Positions 16,097 through 24,907 of a stretch of 49,190 nucleotides of DNA are shown here, one piece after another. The translations under genes and the position numbers were made by a program. This DNA comes from JARKQH01 sp964631605. Lineage in GTDB: Bacteria; Verrucomicrobiota; Verrucomicrobiia; Limisphaerales; UBA8199. The stretch is taken from NCBI GenBank assembly GCA_964631605.1, contig CAZVYG010000031.1, positions 1-49,190 of the forward strand. Reading direction: 5' to 3'. Every line of letters starts with the position of its first letter. Within the stretch, counting starts at the first letter, position 1. The notes under the pieces are model-generated. The model worked only from the letters and a program-made list of their open reading frames with translations. It was not told the origin of the DNA and did not search any database.

Positions 16097-17134
16097 TCAC
16101 AGGAGACGTTTCACCAGCCCGAGAATCCCCTGCCGGACGGCGGAGCGGTGGCGCGAGGCGCCCGGAGTGTTAAACACCTGCTGGCGATTCCGAACGTACC
16201 ACTCGTAACTCTGGATCAACATCTCCTCGTTTGAATAGCGCGGCTGCCATTGAAGCTCGGTGCGGGCCTTGGTGATGTCAAAGTAAAGCGAGCGGCCGTA
16301 CATCAGCGCGTGGTAGGGGCCCAGGGGGGAAAGGCCCAGGGCGCTGGTGGCTTGCATGGCCCAGACCGCGGGGCGCATTGGAACACTGCGCACGCGGGAG
16401 CCGGTGCCGGCGTGAGCGCAGAGCGCCTCGAGCGTTTCGCGCATGGTGCCGAACCGGTCGGTGCCGCAGTTATAGACGGTGGGCCCCGGTCGCGCGGCGG
16501 CCAGGCGGCACGCCTCCGCCAGATCGTCGGCATGGATGAACTGGTAGCGGTTGTCTCCCCGGCCCAGGACGGGCACGTTGTACCCTTCGCGAATCCACTC
16601 GAACAGAATCTGGAAAATGCCCAATCGCCCATGGCCCATGATCGTCCGCGGCCGGATGATGGTGACGTCAAGACCGGAACGCGCGGCCTCCAGGCAGAGT
16701 TTCTCGCCTTCCAGCTTTGCGCGGCCGTAGGCTTCGCCAGGGCAGGGCGGGGTCTGCTCGGTGACAGGATTCGATTTGGGCGCGCCGAAAACGGCACTCG
16801 AGGAGACATACACCACTTTGCGCGCTCCTGCGTTTTTCGCCGCCCGGAGCAGGTTGGCCGTGCCTTCCACGTTGACCGAATGGAACAGGGCGCGTTCCTT
16901 GGCCAGCGGCACCTGTGCCACGCAATGGTAGATGACTTCGCAGTCCGCGCAGGCGGCGGCCACTGCGTCCGGGTCGCGGATGTCCCCTTGCACAAAAGCA
17001 ACGGTTGACGGGCGGTCCGGGGTGTCGTGAATATCCAGGACTCGCACCGCCTGGCCGGCGGCCCTGAGCCGGTCGCGGAGCAAGGACCCGAAATAGCCCG
17101 AGCCGCCGGTGATCAAGGCAAGAGACGCCGTCAT
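16097..17134 (-). CDS. NAD-dependent extended SDR (epimerase / 3-beta-HSD-like), distal gene of the UbiA operon
   Basis: A 345-residue extended short-chain dehydrogenase. The N-terminal NAD site is TGGSGYFG (about residues 9-16), followed by GDIRDPDAV and YVSSSAVFG. The catalytic Tyr and Lys are in YGRAK (YxxxK). IIRPRTIMGHGR and YQFIHADDLAEAC resemble 3-beta-hydroxysteroid dehydrogenase and sugar epimerase enzymes, including the OleD type. The start at 17134 is chosen to place the Rossmann motif at the N-terminus; the longer open frame upstream lies inside the neighbouring gene. It is 8 nt from the second SDR and is the last gene of the four-gene operon. A keto-intermediate reduction on a lipid-linked or isoprenoid substrate is the contextual guess. 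Confidence 0.85.
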   Translation of the reverse strand: MTASLALITGGSGYFGSLLRDRLRAAGQAVRVLDIHDTPDRPSTVAFVQGDIRDPDAVAAACADCEVIYHCVAQVPLAKERALFHSVNVEGTANLLRAAKNAGARKVVYVSSSAVFGAPKSNPVTEQTPPCPGEAYGRAKLEGEKLCLEAARSGLDVTIIRPRTIMGHGRLGIFQILFEWIREGYNVPVLGRGDNRYQFIHADDLAEACRLAAARPGPTVYNCGTDRFGTMRETLEALCAHAGTGSRVRSVPMRPAVWAMQATSALGLSPLGPYHALMYGRSLYFDITKARTELQWQPRYSNEEMLIQSYEWYVRNRQQVFNTPGASRHRSAVRQGILGLVKRLL

Positions 17135-17142
17135 GGTCGCGG

Positions 17143-18192
17143 TCAGAAGGTTATGCCTTGCGCGCGGCACCAGGCCAGCGACCGGCGCATTCCCTCCTCG
17201 AGCTCCACCTGCGGGGCATAGCCGAGCTCGCGCTGCGCGCGCGCCACCGAACACGCAATCGTCTTGTTCATCTCGGACAGCACATGAATTTTTTGATGAT
17301 AGAAACCCACCGCCTGGATCAGGCGATCCGCCACATACGCGAGGTCGGCAGCCCAACCGGGCAGCCGCAACCGGCGATGAGCGCAACCGCCGCCGAATTC
17401 GCGGTCCAGCAGCCGCTCGACGGTGTCCACAATCTCATTCATTGTGTAAGGCCGGCGATCGGCGATCCAATAGGTTTGGCCGCTCGCCTGCTCGACGTGC
17501 GCCGCCAGCATCAACCCCTGGCAGAGGTTGTCAAGATAGCTCATGGACCGGCGGTTCTCGCCCGAGCCGACAATCGGCGCCTTTCCCTGGCGAATCATTT
17601 GGAAGAACAACGTCTGCCGCGCGGGCTGTTTCGGACCGTAAAACCACGGCGCCCGGATGACGACGGTTTGAAGGGCGCCGCGCTGGTGAAACTCGCGCAC
17701 AGCCAATTCCATCCGCATTTTGGAGCGGCCGTAGTTCATATAGGGGCGATACGGCGACAATTCGTCAAATAAATGGTCCGGATGCGGATTGCAGCCGCAG
17801 GGCGAATTCGAGGACACGACCACCGCCCGCCGAACGCCCGCCGCGCTTGCGGCCTCAAGCAGGTTCACGGTGCCGTCCACATTCACGCGATAAAACTCCG
17901 CCACCCGGCGCGGATGAATCACGCCCGCTGTGTGAAACAATACCGCGCCCCTGGCGCCCGCGCACAACCGCGCGCAGTCCGGCGGATTTCCGAGGTCGCC
18001 CGCGACCACCTCGACCCGGTCCGAGACCGCCCGAAGCCGAGCGGAGTCCTGGCCCGGTAGGATGAGACAGCGGATGCGAAAGTCCGGGGGCGGCGAACTC
18101 AGGGTTGGGTGGTCCGGCAGGCCGCGCGCGAGGCATTCGACCAGCCGCGACCCCAGCCAGCCGGCGGCTCCGGTTACGATGCAAAGCGACAT
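17143..18192 (-). CDS. Second NAD-dependent extended SDR of the UbiA operon
   Basis: A 349-residue extended SDR. The cofactor site is VTGAAGWLGSRLVE at the N-terminus. VEVVAGDLGNP and VSSNSPCG are the next landmarks, and YGRSK provides the catalytic Tyr and Lys. The C-terminal part (YWIADRRPYTMNEIVDTVE) resembles UDP-sugar epimerases and sterol dehydrogenases. It differs clearly from the neighbouring SDR, so the pair is not a recent duplication. The start at 18192 lies 23 nt after the GMC oxidoreductase stop. Two different SDRs with one flavin oxidoreductase suggest a multi-step oxidation and reduction of one substrate. Confidence 0.85.
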   Translation of the reverse strand: MSLCIVTGAAGWLGSRLVECLARGLPDHPTLSSPPPDFRIRCLILPGQDSARLRAVSDRVEVVAGDLGNPPDCARLCAGARGAVLFHTAGVIHPRRVAEFYRVNVDGTVNLLEAASAAGVRRAVVVSSNSPCGCNPHPDHLFDELSPYRPYMNYGRSKMRMELAVREFHQRGALQTVVIRAPWFYGPKQPARQTLFFQMIRQGKAPIVGSGENRRSMSYLDNLCQGLMLAAHVEQASGQTYWIADRRPYTMNEIVDTVERLLDREFGGGCAHRRLRLPGWAADLAYVADRLIQAVGFYHQKIHVLSEMNKTIACSVARAQRELGYAPQVELEEGMRRSLAWCRAQGITF

Positions 18193-18215
18193 AGAGCAGG
18201 AACCATGCGACACAC

Positions 18216-20060
18216 TCAGAGTCGGTTCAAGAAATGCAGCGTGTTCCGCCGCGCCAGGGCCATGATGGTGCCCTGCGGGTTCACGCCGGGGGCGGTGCAA
18301 AGCAGGCTGGCATCGTTGATGAAAAGGCCTTCCGCCCCTCGCACCCGGCCAAAGGAGTCGGTGGCGCACCGGCGCGGGTCCTCGCCCATCGGGCAGGACG
18401 AAAACAGGTGGATGGTCATGAGATTGGCCAGACCGCGCGGGAGGATTTCAGGCAGCCTTCGCGCCTCTTCTCGCGTGTGGATGACGCCGGCTTGACCTAT
18501 AGCCGGGAACACCTTCACCGCTCCAGCCTCGAGTAACAAGTCGGTCAGCTTGCGTAACCCTTCCGCCAGGGACCGGAGGTCCTCGTCGGGCAAGTGGTAA
18601 CGGACGAGCGCGTCCCGAAAAGGTCCCAGGCAGCGCACCGTGCCGCGGCCGCCGCCCGCGGTCATGGCGTAGTAATTGGCGATATGCGTCCAGGTGCGGC
18701 CCACCTCGCGCAAGGCTTGCGGATAATCCAGCAACCCAAGCGCCACATGGGCGGGGTGGCTGATGGAACAGCCAAAACTCAGCCGCGGCGAGAACTCCTT
18801 GACCTGGTGCACTGGCACTCCCATGTCCGCGGTGTTGACCGGTTCGACAAACTGGGCGGCCACTTTTACCGTCGGATGCAGCCTTAGGGAGTCCCCGATA
18901 TTGGCTTTGAACCCGCTGCGGCGAAGCAGGACGGGCGTTTGGACCGCTCCGGCGCAGACAAACACTGTTCCGGCCCGGATGCGCACCTCGCCCAAACCGC
19001 TCCGCGAGGCGCGGAGCGACCAGCCTTGCCCGTCGCGGGAGAGCCGGTTGACCCGCGTCTGTGCCACCACGCGTCCGCCGGCGCGCAGGAAACGCGGCAG
19101 ATAGGTTTTGGTCATGGATTGCCGCGTCCCCCTGTTTCCCGCAGCCGGCTCGTAGGCGAACCAGCGAGGCACCTCGAGCGATTTCCATCCCAGCCGCTGC
19201 GCCCCCGCGTGCAGCTTGAGCGACGCCAGCGGGGCCGGGCCGGGCAGGAGCGAAACCGACAGGTCGCGTTCGCAAGCCTCGAAATGGGGCCGCAAGTCCG
19301 TTTCCGCAAGGCCCTCGACGAGGAAGTCTTTCCGCCATTGCTCGAGCATCTCCGGCGGCGTGCGATGATACAGGCCGCTGTTGATTTCGCTTCCGCCCCC
19401 CACGCAACAGCCTTCCACGTAGGCGACCTTGTTCACACCCAGGGCCACCGTTTGTCCGCCGTTGCGGTATTTCTGCTCCATTTCCTGCCGCGAAAAGGGG
19501 GCGCACGATTCCAGTTCGTAGAAAGGGCCTTCTTCGATCAGCAGCACGTCGCGCCCAGCCTCGGCCAGCAGCGCGGCGGTGATGGACCCGCCCGGCCCCG
19601 ATCCCACCACCGCAATCTCGCACTCCAGCTCCCTCTGGAATTCTGATGATTGCGCCTGGGGTTGGGTTGCCGCCTGCGGGGCGGTCGCGGTTGCCGATGG
19701 TGATCCCCGGCTGTGCAGGGCCAGCGTCGCCAGGCTTTCATAGTAACGAATAAAATCGCGCTGAAAGCCGACGGTGGACTGCTTCCACGCCGCCACCTGC
19801 CGAGCCCGGGTTTCGGGCGTCAGGTGATGGAAGAGGCGGCCCGCGCGCAGCCAGGCCGCCAAATCGAAGCCCCGCGTCAGCCAACGCAGGGGGCTGCGCA
19901 GGTAGTCGGGCATCCGCTCCTGCTGCTCCAACACGAACTGCGTGAGGTCATTATAGGGTGGCGCCAGCAAGGGATCCCCGCCCGGCGCTTGGGCGCCGGC
20001 AAGGGAATAGACCAGGGCGGACACGATGTCGTGGAGCCAGCGGCACTCGGACGAGTTCAT
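18216..20060 (-). CDS. GMC-family FAD-dependent oxidoreductase
   Basis: A 614-residue flavoprotein. About 140 N-terminal residues without recognised family precede the dinucleotide site VVGSGPGGSITAALLAEAG (about residue 150). GGGSEINSGLYHRTP is the typical GMC FAD-contact region. The C-terminal active-site region shows HLFSSCPMGEDPRR with the conserved His (about residue 549), then INDASLL and GVNPQGTIMALA with the conserved Asn-Pro. GMC enzymes oxidise an alcohol to a ketone or aldehyde; members act on sugars, choline and sterols. No Tat or Sec signal is visible. It lies 7 nt downstream of the HAD-UbiA gene and 23 nt upstream of an SDR, so it probably acts on the product of the prenyltransferase. 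Confidence 0.88.
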   Translation of the reverse strand: MNSSECRWLHDIVSALVYSLAGAQAPGGDPLLAPPYNDLTQFVLEQQERMPDYLRSPLRWLTRGFDLAAWLRAGRLFHHLTPETRARQVAAWKQSTVGFQRDFIRYYESLATLALHSRGSPSATATAPQAATQPQAQSSEFQRELECEIAVVGSGPGGSITAALLAEAGRDVLLIEEGPFYELESCAPFSRQEMEQKYRNGGQTVALGVNKVAYVEGCCVGGGSEINSGLYHRTPPEMLEQWRKDFLVEGLAETDLRPHFEACERDLSVSLLPGPAPLASLKLHAGAQRLGWKSLEVPRWFAYEPAAGNRGTRQSMTKTYLPRFLRAGGRVVAQTRVNRLSRDGQGWSLRASRSGLGEVRIRAGTVFVCAGAVQTPVLLRRSGFKANIGDSLRLHPTVKVAAQFVEPVNTADMGVPVHQVKEFSPRLSFGCSISHPAHVALGLLDYPQALREVGRTWTHIANYYAMTAGGGRGTVRCLGPFRDALVRYHLPDEDLRSLAEGLRKLTDLLLEAGAVKVFPAIGQAGVIHTREEARRLPEILPRGLANLMTIHLFSSCPMGEDPRRCATDSFGRVRGAEGLFINDASLLCTAPGVNPQGTIMALARRNTLHFLNRL

Positions 20061-20067
20061 CGCGCGG

Positions 20068-21528
20068 TCAGGTTCCTGTAGCCAGCCAGATCACAACCAG
20101 GGTCAGCGCCCCCACAGCGTAGCTGACCGGGTCGCGCAGCGCGAAGACCACGGGGTCGTCATGCATGCGCCCGCGGGCGGCCAGCAACCACAACCGGCTC
20201 ATCCAGTAAAGCAGGAGGGGACAGATCAGCAGCAGGAGGTTGGGGTGCCGGTAGAGGATGCGTACCTCCTGGCTGTTTACGTAAAGCGCGAGCACCAGCA
20301 CGGCCAGAAACGCGCTGCAACAACCAAGGATTGTAACCAGCGGCAGGTCCGCCGCGGCGTAACCGCGCCCCTTGATATCATTCTGGCTCTGCTGTCGCGC
20401 GGTCTCGAGCTCGACGCCGCGTTTGACCAAGGCCAGGCCCAGGAACAGGAACATGGAAAACACCAGCAGCCAGAAGGAATAGGGGATGCCGGTCGCCTCA
20501 TGCCCTGCAACCAGCCGCACGGTGTAAAGGCCCGCGAGGCAAAACACGTCCAGCAAGGGCGCCTGTTTGAGGCGCAGGGAGTAGCTGGTGGTCAGCAGCA
20601 CATAGGCTCCCAGCGCCGCCAAGAAGCCCCAGGGCAGCCTTAATCCAATGAAAAAGCTGGCCAGCAGTAATACTGGAAAAGCCGCCAGCCCCGCGGGCAA
20701 AGGCAGGTCGCCGCGGGCAAAGGGCCTCTGCCGTTTGCTGGCATGGTGGCGGTCGGCTTCCACGTCCAGTAAATCGTTGAGCAGATAGACGCCGGACGCG
20801 CAGAGACAGAAGGCTGCCAGCGCGATGCCCGCGTTAAGTGCCACGCCGGGTTCGGTCAGCCGGTGCGAGGTGATTGCCGGAACCAGCACGATCAGGTTCT
20901 TGACCCATTGATACGGCCGCAACGCGCGCCAAAAGGCGCGGAGGACTGATTCCCGCAGCGGAAACACACTCTCCACCGGCGCCCGTTTAGCCGCGCGAGC
21001 AGCCAGACTTGTAGGCGCATTAACCACGATCGCCCGCCGGCCCCGTTCCCACACCGGCAAATCCACCGACGAGTTGCCCGCGTAATCAAAACCGCCCTTG
21101 CCGAACCGTTCCGCCAGGCGCGCTCCCTTGGCCTTCCCGCGAAGGTTGTGGCGCCCGTCGCTTGCCAGCACTTCCGTAAACAGGCCCAGATGCTCCGCTA
21201 CTGCGTTGGCCAGGCGCACGTCCGACGCTGTTACCAGGTGAATCTCCCGGCCGGCGGCCTTTTGTTGCCGGAGCCATTGCAGGAACTCGGCATGATAGGG
21301 CAGCGCCCCAACGTCGAGTTGCACCCGCCGGGCCAGCTCCGCCTTCAAATGTGCCCGGCCACGCATCCACCAGATCAGGACGGGCACCAGATACAATGGA
21401 TTCCGAGCCAGCAACCGCACCAGGGATTCCCATAGCACATCCGTGCGAATCAAGGTCCCGTCCAAGTCCACGCAAAGGGGTGGGGCTGCTTGCGATTGCT
21501 CAGCGACGGGTTGGATTATGGAACCCAT
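20068..21528 (-). CDS. HAD phosphatase-UbiA prenyltransferase fusion
   Basis: A 486-residue two-domain membrane protein. Residues 16-200 form a HAD-type phosphatase domain: motif I CVDLDGTLIRTD, motif II VTASDVRLANAVAEHLG, and later KGGFDYAGNSSVDLPVW. Residues about 205-486 form a UbiA-type integral membrane domain with about eight segments. It begins LRPYQWVKNLIVLVPAI and has the metal-pyrophosphate motif NDLLDVEADRHHASKRQRP and the second motif YSLRLKQAPLLDVFCLAGLY. These blocks resemble decaprenyl-phosphate phosphoribosyltransferases more than quinone or haem prenyltransferases. A HAD domain could remove a phosphate from the phosphoribosylated lipid. It is the first gene of the operon, and its promoter should lie in 21529-21731. 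Confidence 0.87.
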   Translation of the reverse strand: MGSIIQPVAEQSQAAPPLCVDLDGTLIRTDVLWESLVRLLARNPLYLVPVLIWWMRGRAHLKAELARRVQLDVGALPYHAEFLQWLRQQKAAGREIHLVTASDVRLANAVAEHLGLFTEVLASDGRHNLRGKAKGARLAERFGKGGFDYAGNSSVDLPVWERGRRAIVVNAPTSLAARAAKRAPVESVFPLRESVLRAFWRALRPYQWVKNLIVLVPAITSHRLTEPGVALNAGIALAAFCLCASGVYLLNDLLDVEADRHHASKRQRPFARGDLPLPAGLAAFPVLLLASFFIGLRLPWGFLAALGAYVLLTTSYSLRLKQAPLLDVFCLAGLYTVRLVAGHEATGIPYSFWLLVFSMFLFLGLALVKRGVELETARQQSQNDIKGRGYAAADLPLVTILGCCSAFLAVLVLALYVNSQEVRILYRHPNLLLLICPLLLYWMSRLWLLAARGRMHDDPVVFALRDPVSYAVGALTLVVIWLATGT

Positions 21529-21731
21529 TTTTCAAGCCAATTTACCAATTCGCCCCAAGGAGACAAGCGATCCCGCAAGCTTGGCAACCGCTCCAGTAAG
21601 CCCGGGCTCGGGGTGGTCGGCAGGGGCGCGTTCGAGGGGGGCATTTGTTGTAAGACACCCTTGAGAATTGCTGCCTATGCGCTATCGTGAATCGTTGACG
21701 GTAAACGTGAACCACCAAAACGGAGTATCTT

Positions 21732-22130
21732 ATGCATATCGCTAAACAATTGGCCATCTTCCTCGATAATCGCCCCGGAACTCTCGCTCGCGTCGCCGAC
21801 GCTTTGGCCGAAGCCAAAATCAACATCTATGCCGTTTCCACCAGCGACACTGTGGACCACAGTGTTATCCGCCTGGTGGTCAGCGATTACCGCAAGGCGC
21901 TTCACGTTTTTGAAAGACATGGGACTCTTGTCGTGGAAGACGACGTGGTGGTCGTCGAGGGAAGCAACAAGCCGGGTGAATTGGCCCGAATTGCGCATGC
22001 CTTGGCTCAGGCCAAAATTAACATTGAGTATTGTTACTGCGCCACGCCGCCGGATGCCAAGAAGGGACTCCTCATCCTCCGTGTCGCCAAGCCCACCCAA
22101 GCTCTCAAAGTCTTGAATAGCCTCCAATAG
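21732..22130 (+). CDS. Tandem ACT-domain protein
   Basis: A 132-residue cytosolic protein made of two ACT domains and nothing else. The first (residues about 6-70) has FLDNRPGTLARVADALAEAKINI. The second (about 74-131) has VEGSNKPGELARIAHALAQAKINIEYCY, ending with the last beta strand LILRV. ACT domains bind amino acids and regulate enzymes. Stand-alone tandem ACT proteins often control amino-acid or central-carbon enzymes, or are annotated as acetolactate synthase-like regulators. The target is unknown. A good ribosome-binding site GGAG lies six bases before the ATG. The GH13 gene follows after 17 nt and may be co-transcribed. Confidence 0.88.
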   Translation: MHIAKQLAIFLDNRPGTLARVADALAEAKINIYAVSTSDTVDHSVIRLVVSDYRKALHVFERHGTLVVEDDVVVVEGSNKPGELARIAHALAQAKINIEYCYCATPPDAKKGLLILRVAKPTQALKVLNSLQ

Positions 22131-22147
22131 CCCGGAGTCCTCGGGCG

Positions 22148-23611
22148 ATGGCGCACCCCCTGCTTTACGAAGTCAATACCCGCTGCTGGCTGCGAGAGCT
22201 CGCGGAGCGGTGCGGTACCCAATTGAATCTGGGCACCGTGCCGGACTCGGAACTGGCCGCCTGGGCCGAGCGGGGGTTCACGCACGTCTGGCTCATGGGG
22301 GTCTGGACCACTGGCGAACGCGCGCGTCGGGAGGCGTTGGGCTCCGCCAGCCTCCGGGAGCAGGCGCGTCAACTCCTGCCAGAGTGGCAGGAGACCGACC
22401 TTGGCGCCTCGCCTTACGCCATCGGCGATTACTCCGTTGCGGAGGCCCTTGGCGGCGACCGGGCACTCGAGGTTTTCAGGGCCAGGCTCCGCAGTCGGGG
22501 ACTCAAGCTCGTTCTGGACTTTGTTCCCAACCACCTCGGGTTGGATCATCCCTGGGTGGCTCAGCACCCCGAGTTGTTCGTGAGCAGCCCGGTCCAAATG
22601 CCCGGCACTTTCCCTTCAGACGGCCCCGGCGGCCGACGCTGGCTGGCCCACGGCCGGGACCCGTATTTTCCGCCTTGGACCGACACGGTCCAACTGGACT
22701 ACCGGCTTGGCGCAACCCGCCTCAGAATGATGCAACAGCTCCGCGCGGTGGCGGACCGCTGCGACGGGGTTCGTTGCGACATGGCCATGCTAATCCTCAA
22801 CGACGTCTTTCACCGCACCTGGGCGCATCTGCCGCCGTCCGGCGACGCCACAGAAGGGGAATTCTGGCCGGGCACCATCGCTGAAATCCGCCAAAACCAC
22901 CCGGAGTTTCTCTTCCTGGCTGAAGCCTATTGGGGCCTGGAGGGCACTCTGTTGTCGCTCGGGTTTGACTATGCCTACGACAAATCCCTTTACGACCTGC
23001 TGATGGTGCGCGATGCCGCCGGCGTGTGGCGCCACCTATCGAGCCAGCCTTGGGAACAACTATGCGCCAGCGCTCACTTCCTCGAAAACCATGACGAGGC
23101 CCGCGTTGCTTCGCGCCTCGCGCTGTCTGAACACCGCGCCGCCGCCTGGCTCGTCCTCGCCCTGCCGGGATTGCGGTTCCTGCACGAAGGCCAGCTCACC
23201 GGCGCCCGGCGCCGCATCCCCGTCCAACTCGCGCGTCGTCCTGCGGAACCTCCCGACTCCGCGGTCCGCGCCTTGTATGAGGAAATCCTGAGTCTCCTCC
23301 CTCGCACTGCCATTGGGCGGGGCACCCCGAGCCTGTTGACCACTCTTGAGTCCTGCCCGGACGCCGGCTCCTCCAGTGGTGTGGTTCTGATCCAGTGGGA
23401 ATTGCGGCCCGGCGAGGGCGATCTGGTTGCAGTAAACGCCTCTCCCGAGGCCGCCAAGGTGCTCGTTCCTGTTGATCCGGCCGTCTTCGGTCCACGCACG
23501 CGGTTTACGGATGTCGTTGGCCCTCCTTTCCTTTTCCAATGGACCCACAGCGGTTTCCGCCTCGAACTTCCCCCCCATGGGGTGCGCGTGCTGCGTTATT
23601 CGCGTGTGTGA
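22148..23611 (+). CDS. GH13 alpha-amylase-family enzyme
   Basis: A 487-residue glycoside hydrolase or transglycosidase with no signal peptide, so probably cytoplasmic. The conserved GH13 regions are present in order: region I VLDFVPNHLG; region II DGVRCDMAM with the nucleophile Asp (about residue 209); region III FLAEAYW with the acid/base Glu (about 258); region IV FLENHDE with the stabilising Asp (about 315). A C-terminal beta domain follows. The enzyme acts on alpha-glucosidic bonds of glycogen, maltodextrin or trehalose-type substrates. The subfamily cannot be assigned by eye; the wording around regions I-III resembles small cytosolic members that process short alpha-glucans. It follows the ACT gene by 17 nt. 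Confidence 0.88.
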   Translation: MAHPLLYEVNTRCWLRELAERCGTQLNLGTVPDSELAAWAERGFTHVWLMGVWTTGERARREALGSASLREQARQLLPEWQETDLGASPYAIGDYSVAEALGGDRALEVFRARLRSRGLKLVLDFVPNHLGLDHPWVAQHPELFVSSPVQMPGTFPSDGPGGRRWLAHGRDPYFPPWTDTVQLDYRLGATRLRMMQQLRAVADRCDGVRCDMAMLILNDVFHRTWAHLPPSGDATEGEFWPGTIAEIRQNHPEFLFLAEAYWGLEGTLLSLGFDYAYDKSLYDLLMVRDAAGVWRHLSSQPWEQLCASAHFLENHDEARVASRLALSEHRAAAWLVLALPGLRFLHEGQLTGARRRIPVQLARRPAEPPDSAVRALYEEILSLLPRTAIGRGTPSLLTTLESCPDAGSSSGVVLIQWELRPGEGDLVAVNASPEAAKVLVPVDPAVFGPRTRFTDVVGPPFLFQWTHSGFRLELPPHGVRVLRYSRV

Positions 23612-23806
23612 TCCGCTTCGGGCTTGAACCTTGCGGTGGCCGTGACTGGTTCAGCAGGGTCCTATCCCGGGCCGCGCAGCTCCCCTGCGGTTGCGGGCGG
23701 GAAGGTCGTCGCCTCGGTTGTTGGCGACGTCTTGACCTGTCTGTCTGCATGCGGCTCCCGGCAAAAGGAGGTCGCCGCCGGGATGTTGGGGGGGGACCCC
23801 GCCGCG

Positions 23807-24901
23807 TCAGGCCAGCCGGCGCCGAAACACCCAGTTGGCCGCGGTCAGGGTTAGGGTGGCGATGACCAGCAGAGGCCAGAGGTTTTGGAACAGCACTGCC
23901 GGCCCGACGTCTTTGAGAAAGACTCCTTTCACGATCACAATGAAATGTTGGAGGGGGTTAAACCAGTCCAACCGCTGCAACCACTCGGGCATGTTCTCGA
24001 CCGGAGCGGGGAAGCCCGACAACAACACGGCGGGAACCATGAAGCTGAACGTGCCGAGAAAGGCCTGCTGCTGGGTGGCGCAGACCGACGAAATCAGCAG
24101 GCCGAAGCCGGCGACTGCCAGGATGTAGAAGACCATGCTGCCGTAAAGAAGGGGCAGCGAGCCGGCAAAAGGAATCTCATAGACCCAAATTCCGGCGGTG
24201 AGAATGATGGTCGCCTGGAACATGGCCACCAAAATCGCCGGCACTGTCTTGCCCACCATGATCGTGCCGGGTGTCAGCGGCGACACCAGTAGTTGATCGA
24301 ACGTGCCCTGCTCGCGCTCGCGCGCCACCGAGAGGGAAGTCACCACGAGGGTGCTGATGGTGGTAATGATGGCCACCAGGCTGGGAATGATGTGGCGCAC
24401 GAAATCGAGGTTGGGATTAAACCAATGCCGCACGACCAACTCCGGGCCCGTGGCCGGACGCCGCCCGGCCAGGTACGTGTTCAGCATTTGGCGGACATAC
24501 CCCAGCGCAATCTGCCCGCTGTTCGAGCGCCGCCCATCCAGAATCACTTGCAGCGAGGCCGGGTTGCCGGCCGCCAGCGCCCGCGAAAAATCAGCGGGGA
24601 ACCGCACCACCAGCAACGCCCGCTGCCGGTCAATGGCATCCGCCACCTCGCGTTCATTATCCAGCCGCAGCAGCCGCGTAAAGGCCTGAGCTTGAGAAAA
24701 CCGCTGGATCAACTCGAAGGACTCCCGCCCGCCGTCCTCGTTCAGCACCGCCAGCGTGTTGTTCTTTACCTCGAGCGTGGCGGCGAACGGAAACACGGCC
24801 AACTGCATCAACACCGGCCCGACCAGGAGCAGGCGCCCCTGCCTGTCCCGCAGCAGCGCCTGCAGTTCCTTCCGCACCAGGCTGAATATGCGATAGACCA
24901 T
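23807..24901 (-). CDS. ybhR: ABC-2 type permease, YbhR-like
   Basis: A 364-residue membrane protein of the ABC-2 permease family. It starts MVYRIFSLVRKELQALLRDRQ, has one N-terminal transmembrane segment, a periplasmic domain of about 150 residues and five C-terminal segments. REREQGTFDQLLVSPLTP is the conserved cytoplasmic loop that contacts the ATPase. Length fits E. coli YbhR. It is the last gene of the five-gene cecR-like operon and forms the exporter membrane pore with the adjacent permease. In E. coli this system is linked to export of cefoperazone-type drugs and to cation/proton transport; here the substrate is unknown. It starts 6 nt after the stop of the previous permease gene. Confidence 0.88.
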   Translation of the reverse strand: MVYRIFSLVRKELQALLRDRQGRLLLVGPVLMQLAVFPFAATLEVKNNTLAVLNEDGGRESFELIQRFSQAQAFTRLLRLDNEREVADAIDRQRALLVVRFPADFSRALAAGNPASLQVILDGRRSNSGQIALGYVRQMLNTYLAGRRPATGPELVVRHWFNPNLDFVRHIIPSLVAIITTISTLVVTSLSVAREREQGTFDQLLVSPLTPGTIMVGKTVPAILVAMFQATIILTAGIWVYEIPFAGSLPLLYGSMVFYILAVAGFGLLISSVCATQQQAFLGTFSFMVPAVLLSGFPAPVENMPEWLQRLDWFNPLQHFIVIVKGVFLKDVGPAVLFQNLWPLLVIATLTLTAANWVFRRRLA

Positions 24902-24907
24902 AAGGGC

